DNA of 64,000 bases from JBDOQU01 sp039839375. GTDB lineage: Bacteria > Pseudomonadota > Alphaproteobacteria > DSM-16000 > Inquilinaceae. This document shows, one piece after another, positions 27,695 through 36,101 of this stretch. The notes under the pieces are model-generated. The model made no database searches and was not told where the DNA came from. It saw nothing but the letters and a program-made list of their open reading frames with translations. The stretch is taken from positions 72,400 through 136,399 of the forward strand of contig NZ_JBDOQU010000011.1 in the NCBI RefSeq assembly GCF_039839375.1. Reading direction: 5' to 3'. Each line of letters begins with the position of its first letter. The stretch's first letter is position 1. The translations under genes were made by a program, and so were the position numbers.

Positions 27695-29185
27695 ATGAAC
27701 GGCTGGGTGATCGTCGTCGACAGGCGGTCGGACTTCACCGGCAGCGAACAGGGCCGGACGGTGGCGACCACGCGGGAATATATCGCCGGGGCGCGGACCA
27801 ACGGGAACGGCAGGCCCGGAAACAGCAAGGCCGGGGGCGTGACGCCCAAGATCATCAACCTGTCGCGCAACCACGCCTACCTGTCCACGGGCTATTACTG
27901 CTCCCTGCTGGCGGAGGCGCGGGGACACCGGGTGATCCCGGCGGTGGAGACCATCCTGGAGCTGCGGCAGAAGAGCCTCTACGGCTATGCGCTGCCGGAC
28001 CTGGAGGAAGACCTGAACCGGCGGGTGAAGCGGCTGAGCCAGCCGCCGGAAGGGCCGTTCAAGCTGCTGATCTGCTTCGGCGACGCCGACGATCCCCGCT
28101 TCTCCGCCTTCGGGCGGCGGGCGTTCGACTGGTTCCGCGCACCAATCCTGGAGGTCAAGGTCCGGTTCGGCGAATGGTTCAGGATCACCGGCATCCGCCC
28201 CGTCTCCATCACCGATCTGGACGAGGACCAGATGGCGCAGTTCCACGCTGCCTTGGACCGCTACACGCGGCGAAGCTGGCAGGAGCCCCGGAGCAAGACG
28301 CCCGCCAAATACACGCTGGCGGTGCTGCAGAACCCGAAGGAGGGCATGGCGCCGTCGGGGGCCAAGGCGTTCCAGCGCCTGACCCGCGTCGCGGAAGCGA
28401 TGGGCGTGGATGTCGAGCTGATCGGGAAGAAGGACTATCTGCGGCTGGCGGAATATGACGCACTGTTCATCCGGGAGACGACGGCGATCGACGACCACAC
28501 CTACCGTTTCGCCAAGCGCGCGGAGCAGGAAGGGATGCCGGTCATGGACGACCCGACTTCCATCCTGCGCTGCACCAACAAGGTCTATCTGGCGGAGCTG
28601 CTGCGCGCCCACAACGTGCCGACGCCCCGGACGGTCATCGTCGACAGCCTGAAGAACATAGAGCGGCTGGAGGGGGAGATCGCCTATCCGATCGTGCTCA
28701 AGATCCCCGACGGGTCGTTCTCCCGCGGCGTCTACAAGGCCAAGGACAGGCGCGAGCTGAACCAGATGGCCGAGGCGCTTCTGGAGGATTCCGACGTCAT
28801 CCTGGCCCAGGAATACATGTATACGGAGTATGACTGGCGGGTCGGCGTCCTGGATGGGGAGCCGCTGTTCGTCTGCCAGTACCTGATGGCGGCCAAACAC
28901 TGGCAGATCGTCAAGCATATGGGCGACGGCAAGTATGACGAGGGTCGGTTCAAGACCTTCGCCGTCGACGATGCCCCCCGCGAGGTCGTCGAGGTCGCGG
29001 TCAAGGCGGCGCGGCTGATCGGCGACGGGCTCTACGGGGTGGACCTCAAGCAGAACGACCGGGGCGTTTTCGTGATCGAGATCAACGACAATCCAAACCT
29101 CGACGCCAATATCGAGGATGCGGTGCTGAAGGATGAGCTGTGGCGACGGATCGTGCGCTGGTACCTGAAGCGCCTGGAGGCATGA
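27695..29185 (+). CDS. RimK-family ATP-grasp ligase with RLAN N-terminal domain
   Basis: The 496-residue cytoplasmic protein has an N-terminal RimK-like ATP-grasp N-terminal domain (about 1-200; KIINLSRNHAYLSTGYYCSLLAEARGH region). The C-terminal ATP-grasp domain (about 290-490) has YPIVLKIPDGSFSRGVYK, ILAQEYMYTEYDWRVGVLDG and the metal-binding VFVIEINDNPNLD. Such enzymes form amide bonds between an amino acid and a carboxylate. The gene starts one base after the C39 gene ends, and its stop overlaps the azlC ATG (ATGA). It is therefore the core of a four-gene coupled operon. Confidence 0.88.
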   Translation: MNGWVIVVDRRSDFTGSEQGRTVATTREYIAGARTNGNGRPGNSKAGGVTPKIINLSRNHAYLSTGYYCSLLAEARGHRVIPAVETILELRQKSLYGYALPDLEEDLNRRVKRLSQPPEGPFKLLICFGDADDPRFSAFGRRAFDWFRAPILEVKVRFGEWFRITGIRPVSITDLDEDQMAQFHAALDRYTRRSWQEPRSKTPAKYTLAVLQNPKEGMAPSGAKAFQRLTRVAEAMGVDVELIGKKDYLRLAEYDALFIRETTAIDDHTYRFAKRAEQEGMPVMDDPTSILRCTNKVYLAELLRAHNVPTPRTVIVDSLKNIERLEGEIAYPIVLKIPDGSFSRGVYKAKDRRELNQMAEALLEDSDVILAQEYMYTEYDWRVGVLDGEPLFVCQYLMAAKHWQIVKHMGDGKYDEGRFKTFAVDDAPREVVEVAVKAARLIGDGLYGVDLKQNDRGVFVIEINDNPNLDANIEDAVLKDELWRRIVRWYLKRLEA

Positions 29186-29925
29186 ACCCCGCCGCTTCTC
29201 CCCACGCCGACGCCTACGGCTCCCCCGCCCGCGCTTTCCGCGGCGCGGCGCGGGATGTCGTCGGCGCGCCGGCCCTCGTGCTGGGCGCCAGCTATGTCGG
29301 CTTCGGCTCGCTGGTCCGCGGCGCTGACCTTTCCATTTTCGCCGGGATATTCTCCACCGTCACCGGATGGGCGCTGCCGGGGCAGATCGCGCTGATCGAA
29401 CTTTACGGCATCGGGGCGTCGGTGCTGGCGATCGCCATCGCGGTGGCGCTGACCAACGTCCGGCTGATGCCGATGACGCTCGCGCTGATGCCCTATCTGC
29501 GCCACCCCGGCACGCCGCGCTGGCGCTATTACGCCGCAGCGCATCTGATCGCCGTCACCGGCTGGGTCCAAACCATGCGTCGGGCGCCCGACCTGCCGGC
29601 GGAGGAGCGGCTGCCCTACTTGGTGGGATTCTCCGGAACGCTGTGGGTTCTGACGATCGTCTCGACAGGCGTCGGCTGGTTTCTGGCCGGAGCGGTCCCG
29701 CCCTCGGTCTCGCTCGGCCTGGTCTTCCTGAACCCGATCTATTTCATGCTGGTGTTGACGGCCGACCTGCGCGACCGGGCGCGCCTGCGGGCGATGCTGC
29801 TGGGCGCGCTCTGCGGCCCGCTCTTCCACCTGATCTCGCCCAACTGGGGACTGCTGCTGACCGGGCTGGTCGCCGGCACGATCGCCTATCTGCCGAAATG
29901 GCTGGAGGCGCGGCGGCATGGCTGA
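29182..29925 (+). CDS. azlC: AzlC-family exporter large subunit
   Basis: About 247 residues with multiple hydrophobic segments and the AzlC pattern: PALVLGASYVGFGSLVRGADLS, ALPGQIALIELY, IAIAVALTNVRLMPMTLALMPYLR. With AzlD it exports branched-chain or related amino acids. The true start is the ATG at 29182, preceded by CTGGAGG and overlapping the ligase stop; a longer upstream reading is an artefact of frame. AzlD overlaps its end by 8 bases. Confidence 0.9.
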   Translation: MNPAASPHADAYGSPARAFRGAARDVVGAPALVLGASYVGFGSLVRGADLSIFAGIFSTVTGWALPGQIALIELYGIGASVLAIAIAVALTNVRLMPMTLALMPYLRHPGTPRWRYYAAAHLIAVTGWVQTMRRAPDLPAEERLPYLVGFSGTLWVLTIVSTGVGWFLAGAVPPSVSLGLVFLNPIYFMLVLTADLRDRARLRAMLLGALCGPLFHLISPNWGLLLTGLVAGTIAYLPKWLEARRHG

Positions 29926-30265
29926 ATTCTTCGGGAGCGCGTGGTTCTACATCATCATGCTGGTCGGCGCGGCCGTCACCTATTTCTGGCGCGGCCTCGG
30001 CGTCGCGCTGGCCGGCCGGATCGGGCCATCGAGCCGGCTTCTGGACTGGATCGGCTGCGTCGCCTACGCGCTGCTGGCCGGGCTGATCGCCCGCATGATC
30101 GTGCTGCCGATCGGCCCGCTGGCGGAGGTCGGGCTGGGCACGCGCCTCACCTCCGTCGCGGTCGCCGCCGCCGTCTATCTGGCGCTGCGCCGGAACCTGC
30201 TGCTGGGCGTCCTCGCGGGCTCCGTGACGCTGGTCCTGCTGAACTGGGGGGCGTTGCAGGGCTGA
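29918..30265 (+). CDS. azlD: AzlD-family exporter small subunit
   Basis: The 115-residue protein has four hydrophobic segments. AzlD-typical features are AVTYFWRGLGVALAGRI near the N-terminus and LTSVAVAAAVYLALRRNLLLGVLAG. It is the small partner of AzlC and overlaps that gene's end. It closes the C39-RimK-AzlCD operon and converges with the winged-helix regulator gene 10 bases away. Confidence 0.87.
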   Translation: MAEFFGSAWFYIIMLVGAAVTYFWRGLGVALAGRIGPSSRLLDWIGCVAYALLAGLIARMIVLPIGPLAEVGLGTRLTSVAVAAAVYLALRRNLLLGVLAGSVTLVLLNWGALQG

Positions 30266-30275
30266 GATCCGCCAT

Positions 30276-30638
30276 TCAGGCAGCGGCGTCGAGAGCCATC
30301 TCAGCGGTGATTCGCGACCACGGCACGGAGACGGCACCCTTCCGATCGCGTTCGACCAAGCCCGCTTCGACCAGCATGGCGACATCGGCATGGACGCCGC
30401 GATAGTCGCGGTCGAGATCGCGGGCCAGCGCGCGAATGGATGAAGGTCCCCGGCCGCGCAGGGTCCGCAACAGAACCCAGCGGTTCGGAGTCAGCACCTT
30501 CAGCAGGCCTTCCATGGTTTCGAAGGAGATATGGCTATCGCCGGAAGTACGCTCCCCTGCGTCCAGCCGTTTAGCCATCTCCATCGATCGGTCGATGAAG
30601 GATTCGAGGTTTTCAATTTGCAACCTGACTTCGTTCAT
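30276..30638 (-). CDS. Winged-helix DNA-binding protein (HVO_A0114-like)
   Basis: The 120-residue protein has an N-terminal helix and a winged HTH: SFETMEGLLKVLTPNRWVLL, then SIRALARDLDRDYRGVHADV and VEAGLVERDRKGAVSVPW. This pattern matches HVO_A0114-type regulators, which often serve as the antitoxin partner of small TumE-type toxins. The 180 bases upstream, where a toxin would be expected, are AT-rich and contain no convincing gene. It may therefore be an orphan antitoxin or a plain regulator. Confidence 0.75.
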   Translation of the reverse strand: MNEVRLQIENLESFIDRSMEMAKRLDAGERTSGDSHISFETMEGLLKVLTPNRWVLLRTLRGRGPSSIRALARDLDRDYRGVHADVAMLVEAGLVERDRKGAVSVPWSRITAEMALDAAA

Positions 30639-30817
30639 TTCGCCTTTCCTCGCCTCATTGAAAATGCTTCAGGACTTATCGCCATTCAATGTCGGACGCT
30701 GCAAATTATGCAGATGTGCGTCATTGGACATGGCAATGGGAGAGAAAGCACATTTAGAATTTCTTCGCCGATCGCTCACGGGCATCTAAGTGCGATTCCA
30801 TCAAAAGGGCAGTAATC

Positions 30818-32011
30818 TTGGACACTCCAATGGATGGCGTCGCAAAGGATGACCTTGCCGCCATCAGGCGAATTCCGGCCATCCCTTCAATCCTCAACGT
30901 AGTCTGCCGGAGCACGGGCATGGGCTTTGCGGCCGTTGCGCGGGTGACGGAAGATCGTTGGGTTGCCTGCGAAGTGCTGGACAACGTCCATTTCGGCTTG
31001 CCGGCCGGCGGCGAGCTTCCGGTCGAGACGACGCTGTGTCATGAGGTCCGGCACAGCCGCGAGGAAATCATCATCGAGAACGTGGCCGAGGATCCGGTCT
31101 ACGCCGCGCATCACACGCCGCGCCTCTACAAGCTCCAGAGCTATATTTCAGTGCCGATCATCCTGCCGGACGGAACCTTCTTCGGCACGCTGTGCGCGAT
31201 CGACGCGAAGCCCGCCAAGATCAGGAACGAAGCCACGATCGGCATGTTCAGGCTCTTCGCCGAACTGATCGCCTACCATCTGCACAGCGATCAGGAACTC
31301 TCCCATAGCCAGGCCGAGGTGTTGGACCAGGCGGAGACGGCCCAGCTTCGGGAGCAGTTCATCGTGGTGCTGGGCCACGATCTGAGGAACCCCCTGGCCG
31401 CGATCAAGGGCGGCCTGCACATCATAGGCGGAGTGCACAAGGACCAGCAGACCAGCCAGGTGGTCGGGCTGATGCACCAAAGCGTCTCCCGCATGTCCGG
31501 CCTGATCGACAATCTTCTCGACTTCGCGCGCGGACGGCTGGGCGACGGGATTTCGCTGCGCCGGGAGCCTGAGCGCCGCCTGGAACAGACGCTTGTCCAG
31601 GTGATCGACGAGATCAAAGCGGGCCACCCGCAGCGGACCATAGAAGCGAGATTCGACCTGCCCCCCGGAATCGATGTGGACCATGCCCGCATCGCCCAGA
31701 TGTTCTCCAACCTGCTAGGCAATGCGGTCAGCCATGGCGCGGAGGATCTGCCCGTCATGGTCGATGCGGCGGTCGTCGGCGGGGCGCTGGAGCTTTCGGT
31801 CGCGAATGGCGGCGATCCGATACCCCCGAAGACCATGGAGCGATTGTTTCAGCCGTTCCACCGGCGCGAGGTGCGGCCGAACCTGGAAGGCATCGGGCTG
31901 GGGCTGTACATCGCCGGCGAGATCGCCAAGGCCCATGGAGGCACGCTGGACGTGAAGTCGGACGAGGAGGAGACGCGGTTCACGTTCCGGATGCCGATCA
32001 CCGCAGCGTAG
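30818..32011 (+). CDS. GAF-domain histidine kinase (orphan)
   Basis: About 397 residues without membrane segments: a GAF domain (about 20-165; GMGFAAVARVTEDRWVACEV, LQSYISVPIILPDGTFFGTLCAID), a HisKA helix with VLGHDLRNPLAAIKGG (H-box), and an HATPase domain (FSNLLGNAVSHG as the N-box, EGIGLGLYIAGEIAKAHGG as the G-boxes). It should autophosphorylate in response to a cytoplasmic signal. The annotated start is a TTG at 30818 with AAAAGGG about 9 bases upstream; an ATG at 30830 is the alternative. No response regulator is adjacent. Confidence 0.87.
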   Translation: MDTPMDGVAKDDLAAIRRIPAIPSILNVVCRSTGMGFAAVARVTEDRWVACEVLDNVHFGLPAGGELPVETTLCHEVRHSREEIIIENVAEDPVYAAHHTPRLYKLQSYISVPIILPDGTFFGTLCAIDAKPAKIRNEATIGMFRLFAELIAYHLHSDQELSHSQAEVLDQAETAQLREQFIVVLGHDLRNPLAAIKGGLHIIGGVHKDQQTSQVVGLMHQSVSRMSGLIDNLLDFARGRLGDGISLRREPERRLEQTLVQVIDEIKAGHPQRTIEARFDLPPGIDVDHARIAQMFSNLLGNAVSHGAEDLPVMVDAAVVGGALELSVANGGDPIPPKTMERLFQPFHRREVRPNLEGIGLGLYIAGEIAKAHGGTLDVKSDEEETRFTFRMPITAA

Positions 32012-32014
32012 AAG

Positions 32015-33058
32015 CTAAGGCGACGCCACCCGGTAGGCGGCGCGGAGCACGTCCAGCAGGTCGAAGATGCGGGCGGCGTAGTGGTCGCGGACGGTGAAGC
32101 GGCCGGGGCCGTGGCCGCGTAGTTCCGCCTCCAGCCCGTCGACCATGCGGCGCAGGCGCTTCTGGTGGAGGCCGAGGCGTCGCTGGAGCGGATCGGTCAG
32201 GATGCCGGCGAAGGCGGCCAGCACGGCGGCCATCGCCATCATGCCGCCGGTCACGCCGGCGACGAAGGCGGTCGATCCCGCCGCCGGCATCAGCCCGTAC
32301 CACAGCCCGCCGACGCCCGACCCCAGCGGGAAGCTGGCGATGGCGGCGTGCTGCGCCATGGCGTGGGCGACCGTGGGGCCGAGGGTGAGCATCCCCGGCG
32401 TGAGTTGCTTGAAGGCGAGCGCGCCGACGCCGGCGGTCAGCAGGGCCGTCGCGAGATCGCCCGCCGCGACGCGGCTGCCGGCGTAGGTCGCCATCGCTTC
32501 GGTCAGCCAGTCCCGGAATTCCGGATCGTCGGCCCGCCGGCCGACGGCGAGCAGGGTTTCCTCCAGCATCGCGTGGATGCGCGGATCGCTGAAAATCTCC
32601 TCAGCCAGCGCGTCGCGGAGGAAGCGCCGTTCGCGCCCCTCCCCGTCGATCTGGGCGTAGGGCAGCTCCAGCAATTCGGAGAAGACACGCCATTCGATCT
32701 CCCGCGCCACGTCGGAAGGGAAGAAGATTTGGCGACGGTCGAGCCAGTCCGCGACCTTCGCCGCCCCCAGCCTGCGCGAGCCGGCGGCGCTTGCCCTGAC
32801 CGCCATATGGGGAAGCGCCAGCGACAGGTTGAGCGGCGCGCGCGCCATGTCCCAGCCGACGGCGCGGCGGTGGAGCGCAAGGGACGGGCGGAAGCTGAAA
32901 TTCCGGTCGACGAACGGCTCTATCCGCGCCTTGCGGGCGACGACATAGCGTCCGATCGCGTCATCCACGATCCGCCGCACCTGATCCCGGTCGATGTCGC
33001 CCTCCATGGGGGCAAGGTCGGCTTCCGGCATCCGTCGCCCTTCCGTTTGGTCCTCCAT
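32015..33058 (-). CDS. Conserved membrane-associated protein (DUF6635-like)
   Basis: The 347-residue protein has an N-terminal soluble part with DQVRRIVDDAIGRYVVARKARIEPFVDRNFS-type sequence and a central hydrophobic region (about 195-290). That region includes ATALLTAGVGALAFKQLTPG and GVTGGMMAMAAVLAAFAGIL; a C-terminal helical tail follows. It resembles the uncharacterised DUF6635 proteins of alphaproteobacteria, from memory rather than by search. No catalytic motif is evident. It is convergent with the histidine kinase and lies 26 bases upstream of the purU gene end on the same strand. Confidence 0.65.
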   Translation of the reverse strand: MEDQTEGRRMPEADLAPMEGDIDRDQVRRIVDDAIGRYVVARKARIEPFVDRNFSFRPSLALHRRAVGWDMARAPLNLSLALPHMAVRASAAGSRRLGAAKVADWLDRRQIFFPSDVAREIEWRVFSELLELPYAQIDGEGRERRFLRDALAEEIFSDPRIHAMLEETLLAVGRRADDPEFRDWLTEAMATYAGSRVAAGDLATALLTAGVGALAFKQLTPGMLTLGPTVAHAMAQHAAIASFPLGSGVGGLWYGLMPAAGSTAFVAGVTGGMMAMAAVLAAFAGILTDPLQRRLGLHQKRLRRMVDGLEAELRGHGPGRFTVRDHYAARIFDLLDVLRAAYRVASP

Positions 33059-33084
33059 CCGGTGAGAAGATGGGGACGGGCAGG

Positions 33085-33936
33085 CTACTTGAACACCACC
33101 GTCTTGTTGCCGTTCAGCAGCACCCGCCGTTCGATATGGTACTTCACGGCGCGCGCCAGCACGACGCTTTCGATATCCCGCCCGGTGGCGACGAGGTCGT
33201 CCGGCGTCAACGCATGGTCAACGCGGGCCACCTCCTGCTCGATGATCGGGCCTTCGTCCAGGTCGGCGGTCACATAATGGGCGGTCGCCCCGATCAGCTT
33301 CACGCCCCGCGCGTGGGCCTGATGATAGGGCTTCGCGCCCTTGAAGCTGGGCAGGAAGGAATGGTGGATGTTGATCACCCGCCCCTCCAGCTTCCGACAC
33401 AGATCATCGGACAGCACCTGCATGTAGCGGGCGAGCACGATCGTATCGACGGAGAGGTCGTCGACCAGGGCCAGCAGCTTGGCTTCCTGCGCGGCCTTGG
33501 TCTCCGCCGTGACCGGCAGATGGTGGAACGGGATGTCGTAGCTGGCGGCAAGCTTATAGAAATCCCGATGGTTGGAGACGATGGCCGGAATTTCCATCGG
33601 CAGCGCGCCGAGGCCATAGCGGTAGAGCAGATCGTTCAGGCAATGGCCGAGCCTGGAGACCATCAGCAGCACGCGCGGCTTCACCGACTGGTCGTGGATA
33701 TTCCAGCCCATGGCGAACCGTTCGCCGATCGGTGCGAACTCCTCCCGCAGCAATGCGGGATCGGCCGCCGAGCGCGCAGCGTCGAAATGGACGCGCATGA
33801 AGAACAGGCCGGTGCCGCGATCCCAGAACTGGGCGCTGTCGACGATGTTGCAGCCGCGTTCGGTCAGGAAGCCGGAGACGGCGTGGACGATGCCGATCGT
33901 GTCCGGGCAGGACAGGGTCAGGATGTGCTGGGACAT
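33085..33936 (-). CDS. purU: Formyltetrahydrofolate deformylase
   Basis: The 283-residue enzyme has an N-terminal ACT regulatory domain (ILTLSCPDTIGIVHAVSGFL) and a formyl-transferase fold. The fold contains AIVSNHRDF, VLARYMQVLSDDL and the catalytic block INIHHSFLPSFKGAKPYHQA with IGATAHYVTADLDEGPIIEQ. It hydrolyses 10-formyl-THF to THF and formate. The formate-THF ligase 5.6 kb away could recapture the formate. The length is canonical. Confidence 0.95.
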   Translation of the reverse strand: MSQHILTLSCPDTIGIVHAVSGFLTERGCNIVDSAQFWDRGTGLFFMRVHFDAARSAADPALLREEFAPIGERFAMGWNIHDQSVKPRVLLMVSRLGHCLNDLLYRYGLGALPMEIPAIVSNHRDFYKLAASYDIPFHHLPVTAETKAAQEAKLLALVDDLSVDTIVLARYMQVLSDDLCRKLEGRVINIHHSFLPSFKGAKPYHQAHARGVKLIGATAHYVTADLDEGPIIEQEVARVDHALTPDDLVATGRDIESVVLARAVKYHIERRVLLNGNKTVVFK

Positions 33937-33960
33937 GAGGAAAGCCGGTGTTGGAGAGGA

Positions 33961-34157
33961 TCAGGCTGGCCTGTCGGGATCGACCGGCCGCGCGAGGGCG
34001 GACAGCCCGACCGGCGCGCCGCCATATTCGGCTATCGCATCGATCAGGCAATCCCAGAGATAGCCGGCCGAGGCGCTGTCGGCCAAGGGCATTCGGCGGG
34101 AACAACCTCTGCTGGCGACGCGCCGGGAATCGAGAGGCGCGCGACGCGGTCAATCAT
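33961..34157 (-). pseudogene. Small frameshifted or truncated reading frame
   Basis: On the minus strand, codons from an ATG at 34157 (MIDRVARLSIPGASPAEVVPA) read smoothly into a second frame starting near 34092 (MPLADSASAGYLWDCLIDAIAE). That frame ends at a TGA at 33961. The two together look like one protein of about 65 residues broken by a single-base shift around 34092-34100. The second half alone is an intact 43-codon frame. I do not recognise a family. It lies 24 bases upstream of purU on the same strand, inside an otherwise gene-free 386-base stretch. Confidence 0.35.
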
Positions 34158-34322
34158 CGCCGCCGCCTCGCCGCGCGGGCTGTTCCCGGACCGTCGAATA
34201 GTGTTTTCGCGACGACGGCTCCTTGACATTCGCTCGGAAGAAACAGAAGTATTTATCAGAAGTAATTCTACGGAATAAAATAATAAACAAGTGATAACTA
34301 CTTCAACGGTTCACATATCGAA

Positions 34323-35291
34323 ATGAACAGCTGTTCAAAGTCCTTCGGCGTCCTGACGTTTGCGGCCGCCCTGATTTCCCCGCCTGCATGGGCGGAAGAC
34401 ACTGTCCCCCATATCGTGACGACGACGGCGCAGGTCGCCGACGCCGCCGAGGCGGTGGCGGGCGAGCTGGCGACGGTCGAAAGCCTGATGGGCGAAGGCG
34501 TCGATCCTCACCTCTACCGGGCGACGCGGTCCGATATGGCGCGGCTGATGGCGGCGGACCTAGTGCTGCTGAACGGGCTTTTCCTGGAGGGCAGGCTGGG
34601 CGATTCCCTGGCGCGGCTGGAGCAGGCGGGCAAGCCCGTCATCGCAGTGGGCGCGACCGTGGACGAAGAGGACCTGACCCATCCGCCGGAATTCAAGGGC
34701 CATTACGACCCGCATATCTGGATGGACCCGGAGATGTGGGCGCAGGTCGTGGACGGCATCGCGGCCGAACTGTCCGCCACATGGCCGGCCAACGCCGAAA
34801 CCTTTGCCGCCAATGCGGCCGCCTACAAGCAGGAGCTTCAGGAACTGGACGAATACGCCGCCGAGGCGCTGGCGACCGTGCCCGAATCTTCCCGCGTCCT
34901 GATCACGGCCCACGACGCCTTCGGCTATTTCGGACGCGCCTACGACATGGAGGTGGTGGGCATCCAGGGCATCTCCACCGACAGCGAAGCCGGGCTGGCG
35001 CGGATCGAGATGCTGGTCGATCTGATCGTGGAGCGGGAGATCGCCGCCGTGTTCGTCGAAAGCACCGTCTCCCCGCGCAATGTCCGCGCGCTGATCGACG
35101 GGGCCGCGGCCCAGGGGCATGAGGTGGAGATCGGCGGGCAGCTCTATTCCGACGCCATGGGTGCGCCCGGCACCTATGAAGGCACCTATATCGGGATGTT
35201 CGACCATAATGTGACGATTATCGTCCGGGCGCTGGGCGGCGAGACGCCTGCGGGCGGGCTGAACGGGCGGCTTGCCGCCCTCGCCCGCTAA
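34323..35291 (+). CDS. Mn/Zn/Fe ABC transporter periplasmic binding protein (TroA/ZnuA family)
   Basis: The 322-residue exported protein has a signal peptide ending in PPAWA. Cluster A-I metal ligands are visible: His63 in GEGVDPHLY, His131 in YDPHIWMD, His197 in ITAHDAFGYF and Asp294 in GMFDHNV. There is no His-rich loop, which favours a manganese/iron-type protein over a dedicated zinc scavenger. FVESTVSPRN is typical. It leads a four-gene operon with ATPase and two permeases. The upstream 100 bases are AT-rich with a TTGACA at 34223. Confidence 0.92.
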   Translation: MNSCSKSFGVLTFAAALISPPAWAEDTVPHIVTTTAQVADAAEAVAGELATVESLMGEGVDPHLYRATRSDMARLMAADLVLLNGLFLEGRLGDSLARLEQAGKPVIAVGATVDEEDLTHPPEFKGHYDPHIWMDPEMWAQVVDGIAAELSATWPANAETFAANAAAYKQELQELDEYAAEALATVPESSRVLITAHDAFGYFGRAYDMEVVGIQGISTDSEAGLARIEMLVDLIVEREIAAVFVESTVSPRNVRALIDGAAAQGHEVEIGGQLYSDAMGAPGTYEGTYIGMFDHNVTIIVRALGGETPAGGLNGRLAALAR

Positions 35292-35302
35292 GGCGCGCGC
35301 CC

Positions 35303-36100
35303 ATGTCCCCCAAGATCAGATCCGTCGACCATGCGCCCGACCAGCCGCTGCCCGCCGACTGCCCGCTGTCGGTTTCCGGACTGACGGTCGCCTATCACCG
35401 CAAGCCGGTGCTGTGGAATGTGGATTTCACCGCGCCCTCCTCCGGGCTGGTCGCCATCGTCGGGCCGAACGGGGCCGGGAAATCGACCTTCATCAAGGCG
35501 GTTCTGGGGCTGGTCCCGCGCCTGTCCGGCGAGGTCCGGACGTTCGGGAAGCCGGTCAGCCGCCAGCGCCGGCGGATCGGCTACGTGCCCCAGCGGTCCA
35601 GCGTGGATTGGGATTTCCCGGCCTCCGCGCTCGACGTCGTCGCGATGGGACTCTATGGCCGGATCGGCTGGTGCCTGCCGGTGCGCCGCCGCCATAAGGA
35701 GGAAGCGCGCGACTGGCTGGATCAGGTGGGCATGGCGGATCTGGCCGACCGGCAGATCGGCCAGCTTTCGGGCGGCCAGCAGCAGCGGGTGTTCCTGGCC
35801 CGCGCGCTGGCCCAGCGGGCCGACCTCTATTTCATGGACGAGCCGCTGGCCGGCGTCGACGCGGCGACGGAGAAGACGGTCATCGACGTGCTGAGACGGC
35901 TGGATTCCGAGGGCAAGACGGTCGTCTGTGTCCATCACGACCTCCAGACCGCGCCCGACTATTTCCAGCATGTGCTGGTCCTGAACGTGCGCGCGGTCGC
36001 CGCCGGCCCGATGGCGGAGGCCTTCACGCGCGACGCGCTGCAGACCGCCTATGGCGGCCGGCTGGCGCTGGCGGAGCTGCCGGCAGCGAAAAGCGCCTGA
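35303..36100 (+). CDS. Mn/Zn/Fe ABC transporter ATP-binding protein
   Basis: The 265-residue ABC ATPase of the metal-uptake (MntB/TroB/ZnuC) class has Walker A GPNGAGKSTFIKAVLG, Q-loop YVPQRSSVDWDFPASALDVV (a signature of the metal group), ABC signature LSGGQQQRVFLARAL and Walker B LYFMDEPLAGVD. It starts 11 bases after the binding-protein gene and ends one base before the first permease ATG. Confidence 0.94.
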   Translation: MSPKIRSVDHAPDQPLPADCPLSVSGLTVAYHRKPVLWNVDFTAPSSGLVAIVGPNGAGKSTFIKAVLGLVPRLSGEVRTFGKPVSRQRRRIGYVPQRSSVDWDFPASALDVVAMGLYGRIGWCLPVRRRHKEEARDWLDQVGMADLADRQIGQLSGGQQQRVFLARALAQRADLYFMDEPLAGVDAATEKTVIDVLRRLDSEGKTVVCVHHDLQTAPDYFQHVLVLNVRAVAAGPMAEAFTRDALQTAYGGRLALAELPAAKSA

Positions 36101-36101
36101 C

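Noticed and set aside
26525..29185. N-acetylglutaminylglutamine amide biosynthesis
   Set aside because: That pathway uses an asparagine-synthetase-like AsnO and a GNAT/ATP-grasp fusion; here GNAT is fused to C39 and no asparagine synthetase is present.
30640..30800. Toxin gene upstream of the winged-helix protein
   Set aside because: The only minus-strand frame in the gap is short, lacks a start with a ribosome-binding site and shows no toxin motif.
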